Assembly (NCBI GenBank): GCA_937864935.1
Contig: CALMDN010000501.1
Location: forward strand, 1 to 5,139
DNA length: 5,139 nt
Source: an uncultured Bacteroidales bacterium
Lineage (GTDB): Bacteria > Bacteroidota > Bacteroidia > Bacteroidales > Lentimicrobiaceae
Direction of reading: 5' to 3'
Shown one piece after another: positions 1 to 5,139 of this stretch (positions are counted from its first letter, which is position 1; every line of letters starts with the position of its first letter). Both the position numbers and the translations under genes were made by a program. The notes beneath the pieces were generated by a model. The model saw nothing but the letters and a program-made list of their open reading frames with translations, had not been told where the DNA came from and ran no database searches.

Positions 1-1
1 G

Positions 2-442
2 GGCTCTTCCTTTGCTTCTGTGACACTGCATGCGGGTGTCGGCAACTTCAGGGCGATTGATGTTGAAGACCTTACCAAGCACAAAATGGATTCGGAAGAG
101 ATGCTGATTGAAGAAGAAGCAGCCAGCATTGTGAACAAAGCCAAGGAAAACCGCAAGCAGGTGTGTGTGGTTGGAACAACCACCATGAAAGCGGTGGAAA
201 CCTCCGTGGCCATCTCCGGCATGCTGAAACCTTACAAGGGCTGGTCAAACAAGTTCATCTTCCCCCCTTACGAATTCAGCATCCCTACCTGTATGATCAC
301 CAATTTCCACCTGCCGCTTTCGCCCATGCTGATGATGACGGCAGCCTTTGCCGATTTCGACTTCCTGATGAAAGCCTACAAGGAGGCCATCGCCGAAAAG
401 TACAAGTTCTTTACTTACGGCGATGCCATGCTGATTCTGTAA
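2..442 (+). CDS. queA: S-adenosylmethionine:tRNA ribosyltransferase-isomerase QueA, 3' part only
   Basis: QueA transfers and isomerises the ribosyl group of S-adenosylmethionine onto preQ1 at the wobble base (position 34) of tRNAs with GUN anticodons, giving epoxyqueuosine, the penultimate step of queuosine synthesis. It is a cytoplasmic enzyme. The gene enters from the left edge: the frame is open from base 2 and 146 codons remain before TAA at 440-442, roughly the last 40% of a family usually near 350 residues. Family hallmarks in this part are [10 protein letters not shown] followed by HKMDSEE, the GTTTMKAVE block, [24 protein letters not shown] and the C-terminal YGDAMLIL. The GTG at 20 is an internal valine of the VTLHAGVG motif, not a start. 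The gene is complete at its 3' end and is followed by an intrinsic terminator, so it appears transcriptionally separate from ispD. Identification is secure; the N-terminal part cannot be judged. Confidence 0.96.
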   Translation, partial: GSSFASVTLHAGVGNFRAIDVEDLTKHKMDSEEMLIEEEAASIVNKAKENRKQVCVVGTTTMKAVETSVAISGMLKPYKGWSNKFIFPPYEFSIPTCMITNFHLPLSPMLMMTAAFADFDFLMKAYKEAIAEKYKFFTYGDAMLIL

Positions 443-462
443 TCCGATTTGAAGAAATCCTT

Positions 463-490
463 AAAGCCTCTGAATATCAGGGGCTTTTTT
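463..490 (+). terminator. Rho-independent terminator after queA
   Basis: An 11-bp stem (463-473 paired with 477-487, with one T-G pair at 469/481) closes on a 3-nt loop ATA (474-476) and runs into a six-T tract (485-490), partly shared with the stem. It begins 20 nt after the queA stop codon, where a terminator is expected. It should end queA transcription and insulate ispD. Confidence 0.88.
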
Positions 491-622
491 ATTATCTCAA
501 TCAGATTTTCCAACCGTGCTTTTCAGGAACAAACAACCGATACCGCAATGTCAGGTCATACGCCGGGAGTTACAGCGCCCCGATTTAACAATAGCATAAA
601 GCTTATTTTGAAAAATTGTATG

Positions 623-630
623 TAGGTTTG
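623..630 (+). promoter_or_regulatory. Candidate Bacteroidota-type -7 box upstream of ispD
   Basis: TAGGTTTG matches the Bacteroidota -7 consensus TAnnTTTG and lies 16 nt before the ispD GTG start, after an intrinsic terminator that would otherwise leave ispD without a promoter. The nearest TTTG that could serve as a -33 element (607-610) is only 12 nt upstream, closer than usual, so the upstream half is weak. If used, transcription would begin near 636, giving a leader of about 10 nt. This is inferred from consensus matching only. Confidence 0.4.
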
Positions 631-646
631 TAAAAAAACTCAGGCA

Positions 647-1360
647 GTGGACAGGTATGTGATCGTTGTAGCCGGCGGTTCCGGTGTCAGAATGGGAGCG
701 GTATTGCCAAAACAGTTCCTGCTTCTTGCCGGGAAACCATTACTTATGCTGACAATGCAGGCATTTGCGGATGCCTGCCCTGAAGCAGAAATAATTCTGG
801 TGTTGCCCGTTGAACACAAACCGCTGTGGAATGCGCTGTGCCGCGATTATGCCTTCAGCATCCCTCACCAGATTGCAACCGGAGGTGAAACCAGAAGCGC
901 ATCGGTGAAAAACGGGCTGAGTCTGATAACATCCCCTGAAGCAGTTGTTGCCATACACGACGGTGTGCGGCCACTGGTGAAGGCCGGCGTAATTCTCGAA
1001 GGTTTCCGTCTGGCAGAAACGTATGGATCGGCCATCCCGGTAATCCGGCTTGATGACTCGGTGAGGCTTGTTACAGAGGAGGGTAGCCGGCCGGTCGACC
1101 GCAATGCACTCAGAAGTGTGCAGACACCGCAGTGCTTCCGGCTCTCCCTGTTGAAAGAAGCTTACCAGAGGCAGCACCCGGAAGGATTCACCGACGATGC
1201 CTCGTTGGTTGAAGCCAGCGGATATCCTGTGAAGCTTTTCGAAGGAAGCCGCGACAACATTAAAATAACCACACCGGCAGACCTTCAACTTGCTGAGGCT
1301 GTTTTGTTTAACAACTTGCAGATGAAGCCTGCCGGCAACCTCAACCAATCCAAACCATGA
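647..1360 (+). CDS. ispD: 2-C-methyl-D-erythritol 4-phosphate cytidylyltransferase IspD
   Basis: IspD joins CTP and 2-C-methyl-D-erythritol 4-phosphate to form CDP-methylerythritol, the third step of the MEP isoprenoid pathway, in the cytoplasm. The 237-residue product has the usual length and all expected blocks. The N-terminal nucleotide-binding loop is AGGSGVRMG (9-17) followed by PKQ (21-23); R15 and K22 correspond to catalytic R20 and K27 of E. coli IspD. Next come TGGETRSASVKNGL (78-91), HDGVRP (104-109, with D105), DRNALRSVQTPQCF (151-164, with R152), and TDDASLVE (182-189) with DNIKITTPADL (203-213, K206 matching E. coli K213). The start is GTG at 647: an in-frame TAG at 623-625 and no other start codon between them leave it as the only choice that keeps the MDRYVIVVAGG start. 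No Shine-Dalgarno sequence is evident; the upstream stretch is A-rich. The stop overlaps the start of the next gene (ATGA). Confidence 0.96.
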   Translation: MDRYVIVVAGGSGVRMGAVLPKQFLLLAGKPLLMLTMQAFADACPEAEIILVLPVEHKPLWNALCRDYAFSIPHQIATGGETRSASVKNGLSLITSPEAVVAIHDGVRPLVKAGVILEGFRLAETYGSAIPVIRLDDSVRLVTEEGSRPVDRNALRSVQTPQCFRLSLLKEAYQRQHPEGFTDDASLVEASGYPVKLFEGSRDNIKITTPADLQLAEAVLFNNLQMKPAGNLNQSKP

Positions 1361-2244
1361 ACTCAACAAACCAGCACATGGCTGAGCGGGAAGGCTGGGT
1401 TTCGGTACTGGCCAACAGCGCTTTGTTCATCCTGAAATTCTGGGCAGGGGTATCCACAGGGTCCATTGCCATCATCGCAGATGCCTGGCACACCTTATCG
1501 GATTCACTTACTTCGGTTGTGGTGGTGGCCGGGGTAAAGATCTCGGCAAAACCAGCCGACAAAGAACATCCTTTCGGGCATGGCAGGGCCGAACTGATTG
1601 CCGCCCTTGTTATCGGCGTGCTCCTCAGTGTGGTTGCATTCAACTTTGTGCTTGAAGGAGTCAGCAGGCTGCGCACCCGCGAACTGGTCAGCTACAGCAA
1701 CTTTGCCATTGTTGCCACGGTGGTATCCATTGTGGCGAAGGAAGCACTGGCACAATATGCCTTTGCCATTGCAAAAAAAACAGGCTCGAAATCAGTGAAG
1801 GCCGATGGCTGGCACCACAGGAGTGATTCAATCTCCTCTGCTGTTATCCTTGTCGGTATTTTCGCCGGGAAGCATGTGTGGTGGGTCGACGGGGTGCTCG
1901 GCATCATCGTTGCCCTGCTGATTTTTTATGCAGCCTACGACATCCTGCGCGATGCCATGCACACCATGATGGGCGAAGTGCCGGAAGATGAACTGATCGA
2001 TACCATCAAAAAAATCTGTGCTGATGAAAGTCTGCTCGAGATGAAACCCCATCATTTTCATATTCACCGCTATGGCGAGCACATAGAGATGACCTTCCAC
2101 ATCAGGCTGCCCGACGACCTGAGCCTCTTCGATTCGCATGAAATAGCCACGCGGATCGAGTCGAGGATTCAGGAAATTACCGGCATCGTCAGCACCATCC
2201 ACATGGAACCTGAGGGGTTTCACAGGAAAATGCAGAATCATTAA
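1357..2244 (+). CDS. Cation diffusion facilitator (CDF) family metal efflux transporter, zinc type
   Basis: This 295-residue inner-membrane protein is predicted to export Zn2+ or a related divalent metal in exchange for protons, as a dimer. It has the CDF layout: a membrane domain to about residue 203 and a cytoplasmic metal-binding C-terminal domain after it. The transport site is HxxxD in helix 2 (H45, D49) plus HxxxD in helix 5 (H153, D157). The signature HPFGHGRAE (71-79) with D68, H71 and H75 matches the second metal site of E. coli YiiP. The C-terminal domain keeps the histidines expected for its bound metals (H232 and H248, with H282/E284 in IHMEPEG). By alignment by eye the numbering runs almost in step with YiiP, so the protein is full length. 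Its ATG overlaps the ispD stop as ATGA, implying co-transcription and probably translational coupling. The 3' end overlaps the convergent glycosyltransferase gene by 4 nt. Family is certain; metal specificity is inferred. Confidence 0.94.
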   Translation: MNSTNQHMAEREGWVSVLANSALFILKFWAGVSTGSIAIIADAWHTLSDSLTSVVVVAGVKISAKPADKEHPFGHGRAELIAALVIGVLLSVVAFNFVLEGVSRLRTRELVSYSNFAIVATVVSIVAKEALAQYAFAIAKKTGSKSVKADGWHHRSDSISSAVILVGIFAGKHVWWVDGVLGIIVALLIFYAAYDILRDAMHTMMGEVPEDELIDTIKKICADESLLEMKPHHFHIHRYGEHIEMTFHIRLPDDLSLFDSHEIATRIESRIQEITGIVSTIHMEPEGFHRKMQNH

Positions 2245-3377
2245 TTCACCCGCCGGCCCTTCCATTCTCCCCTGTACAGATTCCCGGCAACCGCAGCAAC
2301 AACCGTAAATACAATCACCAGTGGCTGAAACAATGGGATCAGCCAGAGGTGCCGGGCTTTTCCTGCAAACGACATAAATGAAGCCAGCAGCCAGAAATCG
2401 GCAATCACTTTTACAGCAAAAAGGAGCCACAGGAGCTGCAAAAAATCCCCGTCAACCATCGCCAGAACGGCAGTTAGCAGGATAACACTGTTACAGGCAA
2501 ATACGGTTAATGCCGTAAATATCAGGAAACTGTCGCGGTAAGCGTGGCTCTTCGAAACCCAGCGGAACCGCTGTTTCAGGTAGTTAGACAGCGTGTCTTT
2601 TCCTTCAGCAACCACCAGGGCATCGCGGCTTTTGAGAAACCTGACCCTTTCAGGCCCGTATCGCTGTTTCAGCGACATCATCAGAAAAACATCATCCCCC
2701 GAAACGATCGAATGCCTCATGGCATCGTTGTCCAGGCGGCGGTAAGCCATTGCCGAAAACCCAAGATTGGCCCCATTGCACATGGTCGGGGTATTCATAC
2801 CGATGGAACCCGCACCGGAGGCAATCAGTGAGGCAAATTCCGTTTCCTGAAACAATCCTGCAAATCCTCCCCTGGTATTGAGCATCACCGGCCCGGATAT
2901 AAAAACAGGCTTTTCTGCGGCAAAACAATCTGCCATTGCCCTTATCCAGGCCGGCGGATGCTGGCAATCAGCATCGGTACACAGAATCAGTTTGCCTGTG
3001 GCATGCTGCACGGCATGATGGATCGCCTGCTTTTTGCCACTTTCAGCAGCGAGCGGCAATAATTTTACCTTAACTCCGGCATGGTTGTCAACAAATGTCT
3101 GAACAATCCGGGCCGTATCGTCGGAGGAATGATCATCGACCACGAGAATTTCGTACTTGTCTTCAGGATAATGCTGGGCTGTCAGACTGCTGAGGCAGCG
3201 TGAAATGACCCTTGCCTCGTTGCGTACCGGCACAACAACACTTACAGTAACCGCGGTATTTTCAGGGCTGAGTTTCTTCTTCCCCAGCCTGTACCAGCCT
3301 GTGGTAATCCACAGCAGCAGCAGCAGATACAGGAAAGCTGCCGAGAACGATAGTATTGTATAAAGCGGGAGTTCCAT
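2241..3377 (-). CDS. Membrane-anchored family 2 glycosyltransferase
   Basis: This 378-residue protein is predicted to transfer a sugar from a nucleotide or lipid-linked donor on the cytoplasmic face of the inner membrane. One N-terminal membrane helix (about 6-26) precedes a GT-A domain with VVVPVRNE (47-54), VVDDHSSDD (79-87), the metal-binding DxD motif as TDAD (134-137), GDD (227-229) at the catalytic-base position, and QRFRW (269-273), the Q/RxxRW motif of processive-type GT2 enzymes. About three helices follow (284-307, 312-335, 344-365), ending in a basic tail. This resembles the cellulose/chitin/PgaC-like group, but the acceptor and donor cannot be told and whether it is processive is unknown. 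I chose ATG at 3375-3377: it lies 7 nt after the upstream gene's stop and leads straight into the first helix, whereas an alternative at 3446 would overlap the upstream gene by 62 nt and add a non-membrane, unlikely N-terminus. It is the second gene of a unit with the flippase-like gene. Confidence 0.9.
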   Translation of the reverse strand: MELPLYTILSFSAAFLYLLLLLWITTGWYRLGKKKLSPENTAVTVSVVVPVRNEARVISRCLSSLTAQHYPEDKYEILVVDDHSSDDTARIVQTFVDNHAGVKVKLLPLAAESGKKQAIHHAVQHATGKLILCTDADCQHPPAWIRAMADCFAAEKPVFISGPVMLNTRGGFAGLFQETEFASLIASGAGSIGMNTPTMCNGANLGFSAMAYRRLDNDAMRHSIVSGDDVFLMMSLKQRYGPERVRFLKSRDALVVAEGKDTLSNYLKQRFRWVSKSHAYRDSFLIFTALTVFACNSVILLTAVLAMVDGDFLQLLWLLFAVKVIADFWLLASFMSFAGKARHLWLIPLFQPLVIVFTVVAAVAGNLYRGEWKGRRVN

Positions 3378-3384
3378 CTGTTGT

Positions 3385-4389
3385 CTATTTTCTGAAGATG
3401 GACAGCCGGCCGATAAACAGTAGCCCGGCAAGGGCCGGAACCGCAAGGTTAATGATCCAGACCATGGCTGTAGCCAGTAAGATTCCTGCGGAAGCGTGCA
3501 CGGAAGGTGCGAACCAGGAGCCGATAAAATAAATGGCCACAGAGCCCCTGATTCCCAGGTCGGCCAGCGCTATGGTCGGTATGGCAGTCATCACAAGGTA
3601 GGTCATCGCGATCAACACAAGCGCATTGAGCAAGGGGATATCGATACCGAAAGCCCTGAGCATCAGATAAAACTGAAAACTGAAAACCAGGTATCTGAGA
3701 AAGCTCAGCAGGATTACCTTGCCCAGAACCCTCCTGCGCACACTCTGCAACACCGAAATATAACCGTGAATTTTCCGCCAGCCTGGTTTGATCATTTTAT
3801 GAAACCCTGCCGACACCCCGGGAGTACGCAGATAAAGCATCAGCATCAGCAGGTTGATGACTGCCACAAAAATCACCAGTCCGGCAAAAAAGAATGTCTG
3901 CCATGATTCATGGAAATCGATGAACCTGCGGATATAAAACAGGAAAGCAAGAGAACCGAAAAAGCAGGTTGCGATGATCTGGGCCAGGCTTCCGGCCACC
4001 GCCAGAAGCACCGCGTTCAGTGGGTCGCTGATCCTGAGCGAGAATATCCTTCCGACTGAATCGCCAACCCTGTTGGGGGTAAAAAGGCTGAAAGAGATTC
4101 CGGTAAGCACAGAGCGGAGGGCTTCGCCGTATGACAAGTTCCTCACATGCAGGGCCAGCATTCTCCATTTGAGGCCTTCGAGACCCCAGTTCACCGGCAT
4201 GAGCAACAGGGCAGGCAAAAAGTAAGCTTCAAAACCGCTATCCCGGAACCATTGCGTAAAACCACCGGTAAACCATTGGGTATCACCGGTGCGGAATACC
4301 TGGAGATAGATAAACCAGAGGGAAAGCAGGACAACCGCAACCCGAAGGCCCATGTTGAGGGTTTTCTTTACCTTTGCAGTTAACTCCAT
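3385..4389 (-). CDS. Flippase-like / lysylphosphatidylglycerol synthase TM-domain family membrane protein
   Basis: This 334-residue integral membrane protein has about seven or eight hydrophobic segments (about 13-31, 54-71, 125-150, 166-187, 221-244, 251-272, 301-326, and perhaps 280-291). The pattern, with [11 protein letters not shown] (104-114) between the second and third strong segments and ADLGIRGS (276-283) later, fits the LPG-synthase TM family (UPF0104-like, PF03706), whose members include the flippase half of MprF. There is no soluble aminoacyl-transferase domain, so it is not a full MprF and should not be called lysyl-PG synthase. Its molecular role is unknown; a part in moving or modifying a lipid or glycolipid is inferred from the family and from the glycosyltransferase gene that starts 7 nt downstream. 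ATG at 4387-4389 is chosen because it opens just before a basic stretch (KVKK) and the first helix. It diverges from ruvC with 20 nt between the start codons. Confidence 0.85.
   Translation of the reverse strand: MELTAKVKKTLNMGLRVAVVLLSLWFIYLQVFRTGDTQWFTGGFTQWFRDSGFEAYFLPALLLMPVNWGLEGLKWRMLALHVRNLSYGEALRSVLTGISFSLFTPNRVGDSVGRIFSLRISDPLNAVLLAVAGSLAQIIATCFFGSLAFLFYIRRFIDFHESWQTFFFAGLVIFVAVINLLMLMLYLRTPGVSAGFHKMIKPGWRKIHGYISVLQSVRRRVLGKVILLSFLRYLVFSFQFYLMLRAFGIDIPLLNALVLIAMTYLVMTAIPTIALADLGIRGSVAIYFIGSWFAPSVHASAGILLATAMVWIINLAVPALAGLLFIGRLSIFRK
4369..4376 (+). promoter_or_regulatory. Candidate Bacteroidota-type -7 box for ruvC
   Basis: TACCTTTG is an exact match to the TAnnTTTG consensus, 33 nt before the ruvC ATG, which would put the transcription start near 4382 and give a leader of about 28 nt. 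No well-spaced -33 TTTG is seen; the nearest TTG (4355-4357) is only 11 nt upstream. The box lies inside the first codons of the oppositely oriented flippase-like gene. Support is consensus and position only. Confidence 0.45.
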
Positions 4390-4409
4390 CTTTCTTGCCT
4401 GAACAACTT

Positions 4410-4967
4410 ATGAAAAGCGAGCGGATTATTCTTGGCATTGACCCCGGCACCCAGGTAATGGGGTATGGCCTTATCGCTGATAAAGGTAAGAAAATTGAGC
4501 TGATCGCACTCGATGTGTTCAGGTTTACCTATAAAGACAGCCAGCCCCTGCGTTTAAAAATGATCTTCGAATCGGTGCTGAAACTCATCGACCAGCACCA
4601 TCCCGATGAACTTGCCATTGAAGCACCCTTTTTCGGTAAAAACGTTCAGTCGATGCTGAAACTCGGAAGGGCGCAGGGGGTTGCCATGGCAGCCGGGCTG
4701 TACCGGGATATCCCGATCTTTGAGTACTCGCCGAGAAAAATCAAACAATCCATTACCGGCAATGGCAATGCTTCGAAGGAACAGGTAGCCGGTATGCTGG
4801 GGAATCTGCTGAAAATGGGAGAAGTTCCCACCCTGATGGATGCCACCGATGCCGTGGCGGTGGCGGTTTGCCACTATTTTCAGCGCGAGCCCGAAAGCCA
4901 GGGAAAAAGCTACAAAGGCTGGAAGGGCTTTGTTGATCAGAACCCCGGGAAGATTCTCGGAAAATAG
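4410..4967 (+). CDS. ruvC: Crossover junction endodeoxyribonuclease RuvC
   Basis: RuvC is the Holliday junction resolvase: as a dimer it makes paired nicks in four-way junctions, working with the RuvAB branch-migration motor in recombinational repair. The 185-residue product is of usual length with an RNase H-like fold. The four acidic active-site residues are in place: D11 in LGIDPGT (8-14), E71 in [10 protein letters not shown] (69-78), and D144 and D147 in [12 protein letters not shown] (144-155). Basic residues K112 and K123 in the [19 protein letters not shown] segment (108-126) align by spacing with E. coli K107 and K118. The start is ATG at 4410, giving [13 protein letters not shown]; a TTG 12 codons upstream (4374) would add residues absent from the family and would overlap the divergent gene and the likely promoter. 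No other ruv gene is in the window, and the 40 nt after the stop hold no clear terminator. Confidence 0.96.
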   Translation: MKSERIILGIDPGTQVMGYGLIADKGKKIELIALDVFRFTYKDSQPLRLKMIFESVLKLIDQHHPDELAIEAPFFGKNVQSMLKLGRAQGVAMAAGLYRDIPIFEYSPRKIKQSITGNGNASKEQVAGMLGNLLKMGEVPTLMDATDAVAVAVCHYFQREPESQGKSYKGWKGFVDQNPGKILGK

Positions 4968-5007
4968 AACTGCTCTTAAGGTTTATACCCGGAAAAAGCC
5001 TTTGCAA

Positions 5008-5139
5008 TTACATCAGCTTCTGGTACATCTGCCACCAGCGGTCGGGAATTTCATTATCACAGGCTGTCTGATAGTCCCTGTAGGTGCAGGGGACAATGTA
5101 ATGGTTGAGGTATTTCTGACGGCTCTCGGCCCCGCACAC
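5008..5139 (-). CDS. C-terminal fragment of an unidentified protein
   Basis: An open - strand frame enters from the right edge and ends at TAA (5008-5010), giving 43 residues. The visible C-terminus is rich in aromatic residues and has three cysteines: it begins VCGAESRQKYLNHY, continues with PCTYRDYQTAC, and ends IPDRWWQMYQKLM. I do not recognise the family. I take it as coding because the frame is open to the edge, the composition is protein-like with a WW pair and a regular Y/C pattern, and it fills the space convergent to ruvC with a 40-nt gap. Its length and start lie outside the window, so no function is proposed. Confidence 0.6.
   Translation of the reverse strand: MCGAESRQKYLNHYIVPCTYRDYQTACDNEIPDRWWQMYQKLM

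Noticed and set aside
163..588. + strand open frame running from within queA into the intergenic region
   Set aside because: Most of it is the alternative frame of queA, and it reads through the intrinsic terminator at 463-490; its composition is not protein-like.
588..619. Possible hairpin ACAAT...ATTGT with an inner AAGCTT palindrome before ispD
   Set aside because: The arms are short and AT-rich with a poorly paired interior; this is expected by chance in an AT-rich promoter region and has no T tract.
740..1369. 209-codon open frame on the - strand across ispD
   Set aside because: It is antisense to an intact ispD with all catalytic motifs; its translation has no recognisable domain and low-complexity Cys/His/Arg composition typical of a shadow frame.
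1828..2430. 200-codon open frame on the - strand spanning the end of the CDF gene and the end of the glycosyltransferase gene
   Set aside because: It overlaps two well-supported genes, is out of frame with the glycosyltransferase, and has no recognisable motif.
3378..3446. Upstream start for the glycosyltransferase at 3446
   Set aside because: It would overlap the flippase-like gene by 62 nt and add a 23-residue non-membrane extension before the natural helix-leading start at 3377.
4374..4409. TTG start for ruvC at 4374
   Set aside because: RuvC proteins begin a few residues before the GIDPG motif; the TTG lies within the likely -7 box and overlaps the divergent gene.
4968..5007. Possible bidirectional terminator between ruvC and the right-edge gene
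   Set aside because: Only 3-4 bp pairings (for example AAGG with CCTT across a long loop) are present; no stable stem followed by a T tract on either strand.

Overview
This 5.1 kb window is ordinary chromosomal DNA that most likely comes from a member of the Bacteroidota, probably the Bacteroidales. Three things point there: the QueA, IspD and RuvC sequences have a Bacteroidota character (QueA with a [14 protein letters not shown] block and a YGDAMLIL C-terminus, IspD beginning RYVIVVAGGSG); the starts lack clear Shine-Dalgarno sequences; and TAnnTTTG boxes of the Bacteroidota -7 type lie upstream of ispD and ruvC. This placement comes from recognised family features, not from a database search. 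Base composition looks even throughout, and I see no mobile element, tRNA, rRNA or CRISPR array.

Layout on the + strand: the 3' part of queA (queuosine tRNA modification) ends at 442 and is followed by a clear intrinsic terminator (463-490). After an intergenic stretch with a candidate promoter comes ispD (647-1360, GTG start; MEP isoprenoid pathway). It overlaps by an ATGA junction a cation diffusion facilitator gene (1357-2244; zinc-type metal efflux).

On the - strand a two-gene unit runs from 4389 down to 2241: a multi-pass membrane protein of the lysylphosphatidylglycerol-synthase-TM / flippase-like family (3385-4389), then 7 nt downstream a membrane-anchored family 2 glycosyltransferase (2241-3377). 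These two probably act together on a glycan or glycolipid at the inner membrane. The glycosyltransferase gene converges on the CDF gene with a 4-nt overlap in which both stop codons share TTAA.

The + strand ruvC gene (4410-4967; Holliday junction resolvase) diverges from the flippase-like gene across only 20 nt. The C-terminal 43 codons of an unidentified - strand gene enter from the right edge (5008-5139).

I found no evidence for an undescribed biological system. The points most worth a second look are the glycosyltransferase/flippase-like pair of unknown substrate, the compact divergent ruvC promoter inside the opposing gene, the HD-HD metal site of the CDF, and the unidentified right-edge fragment.
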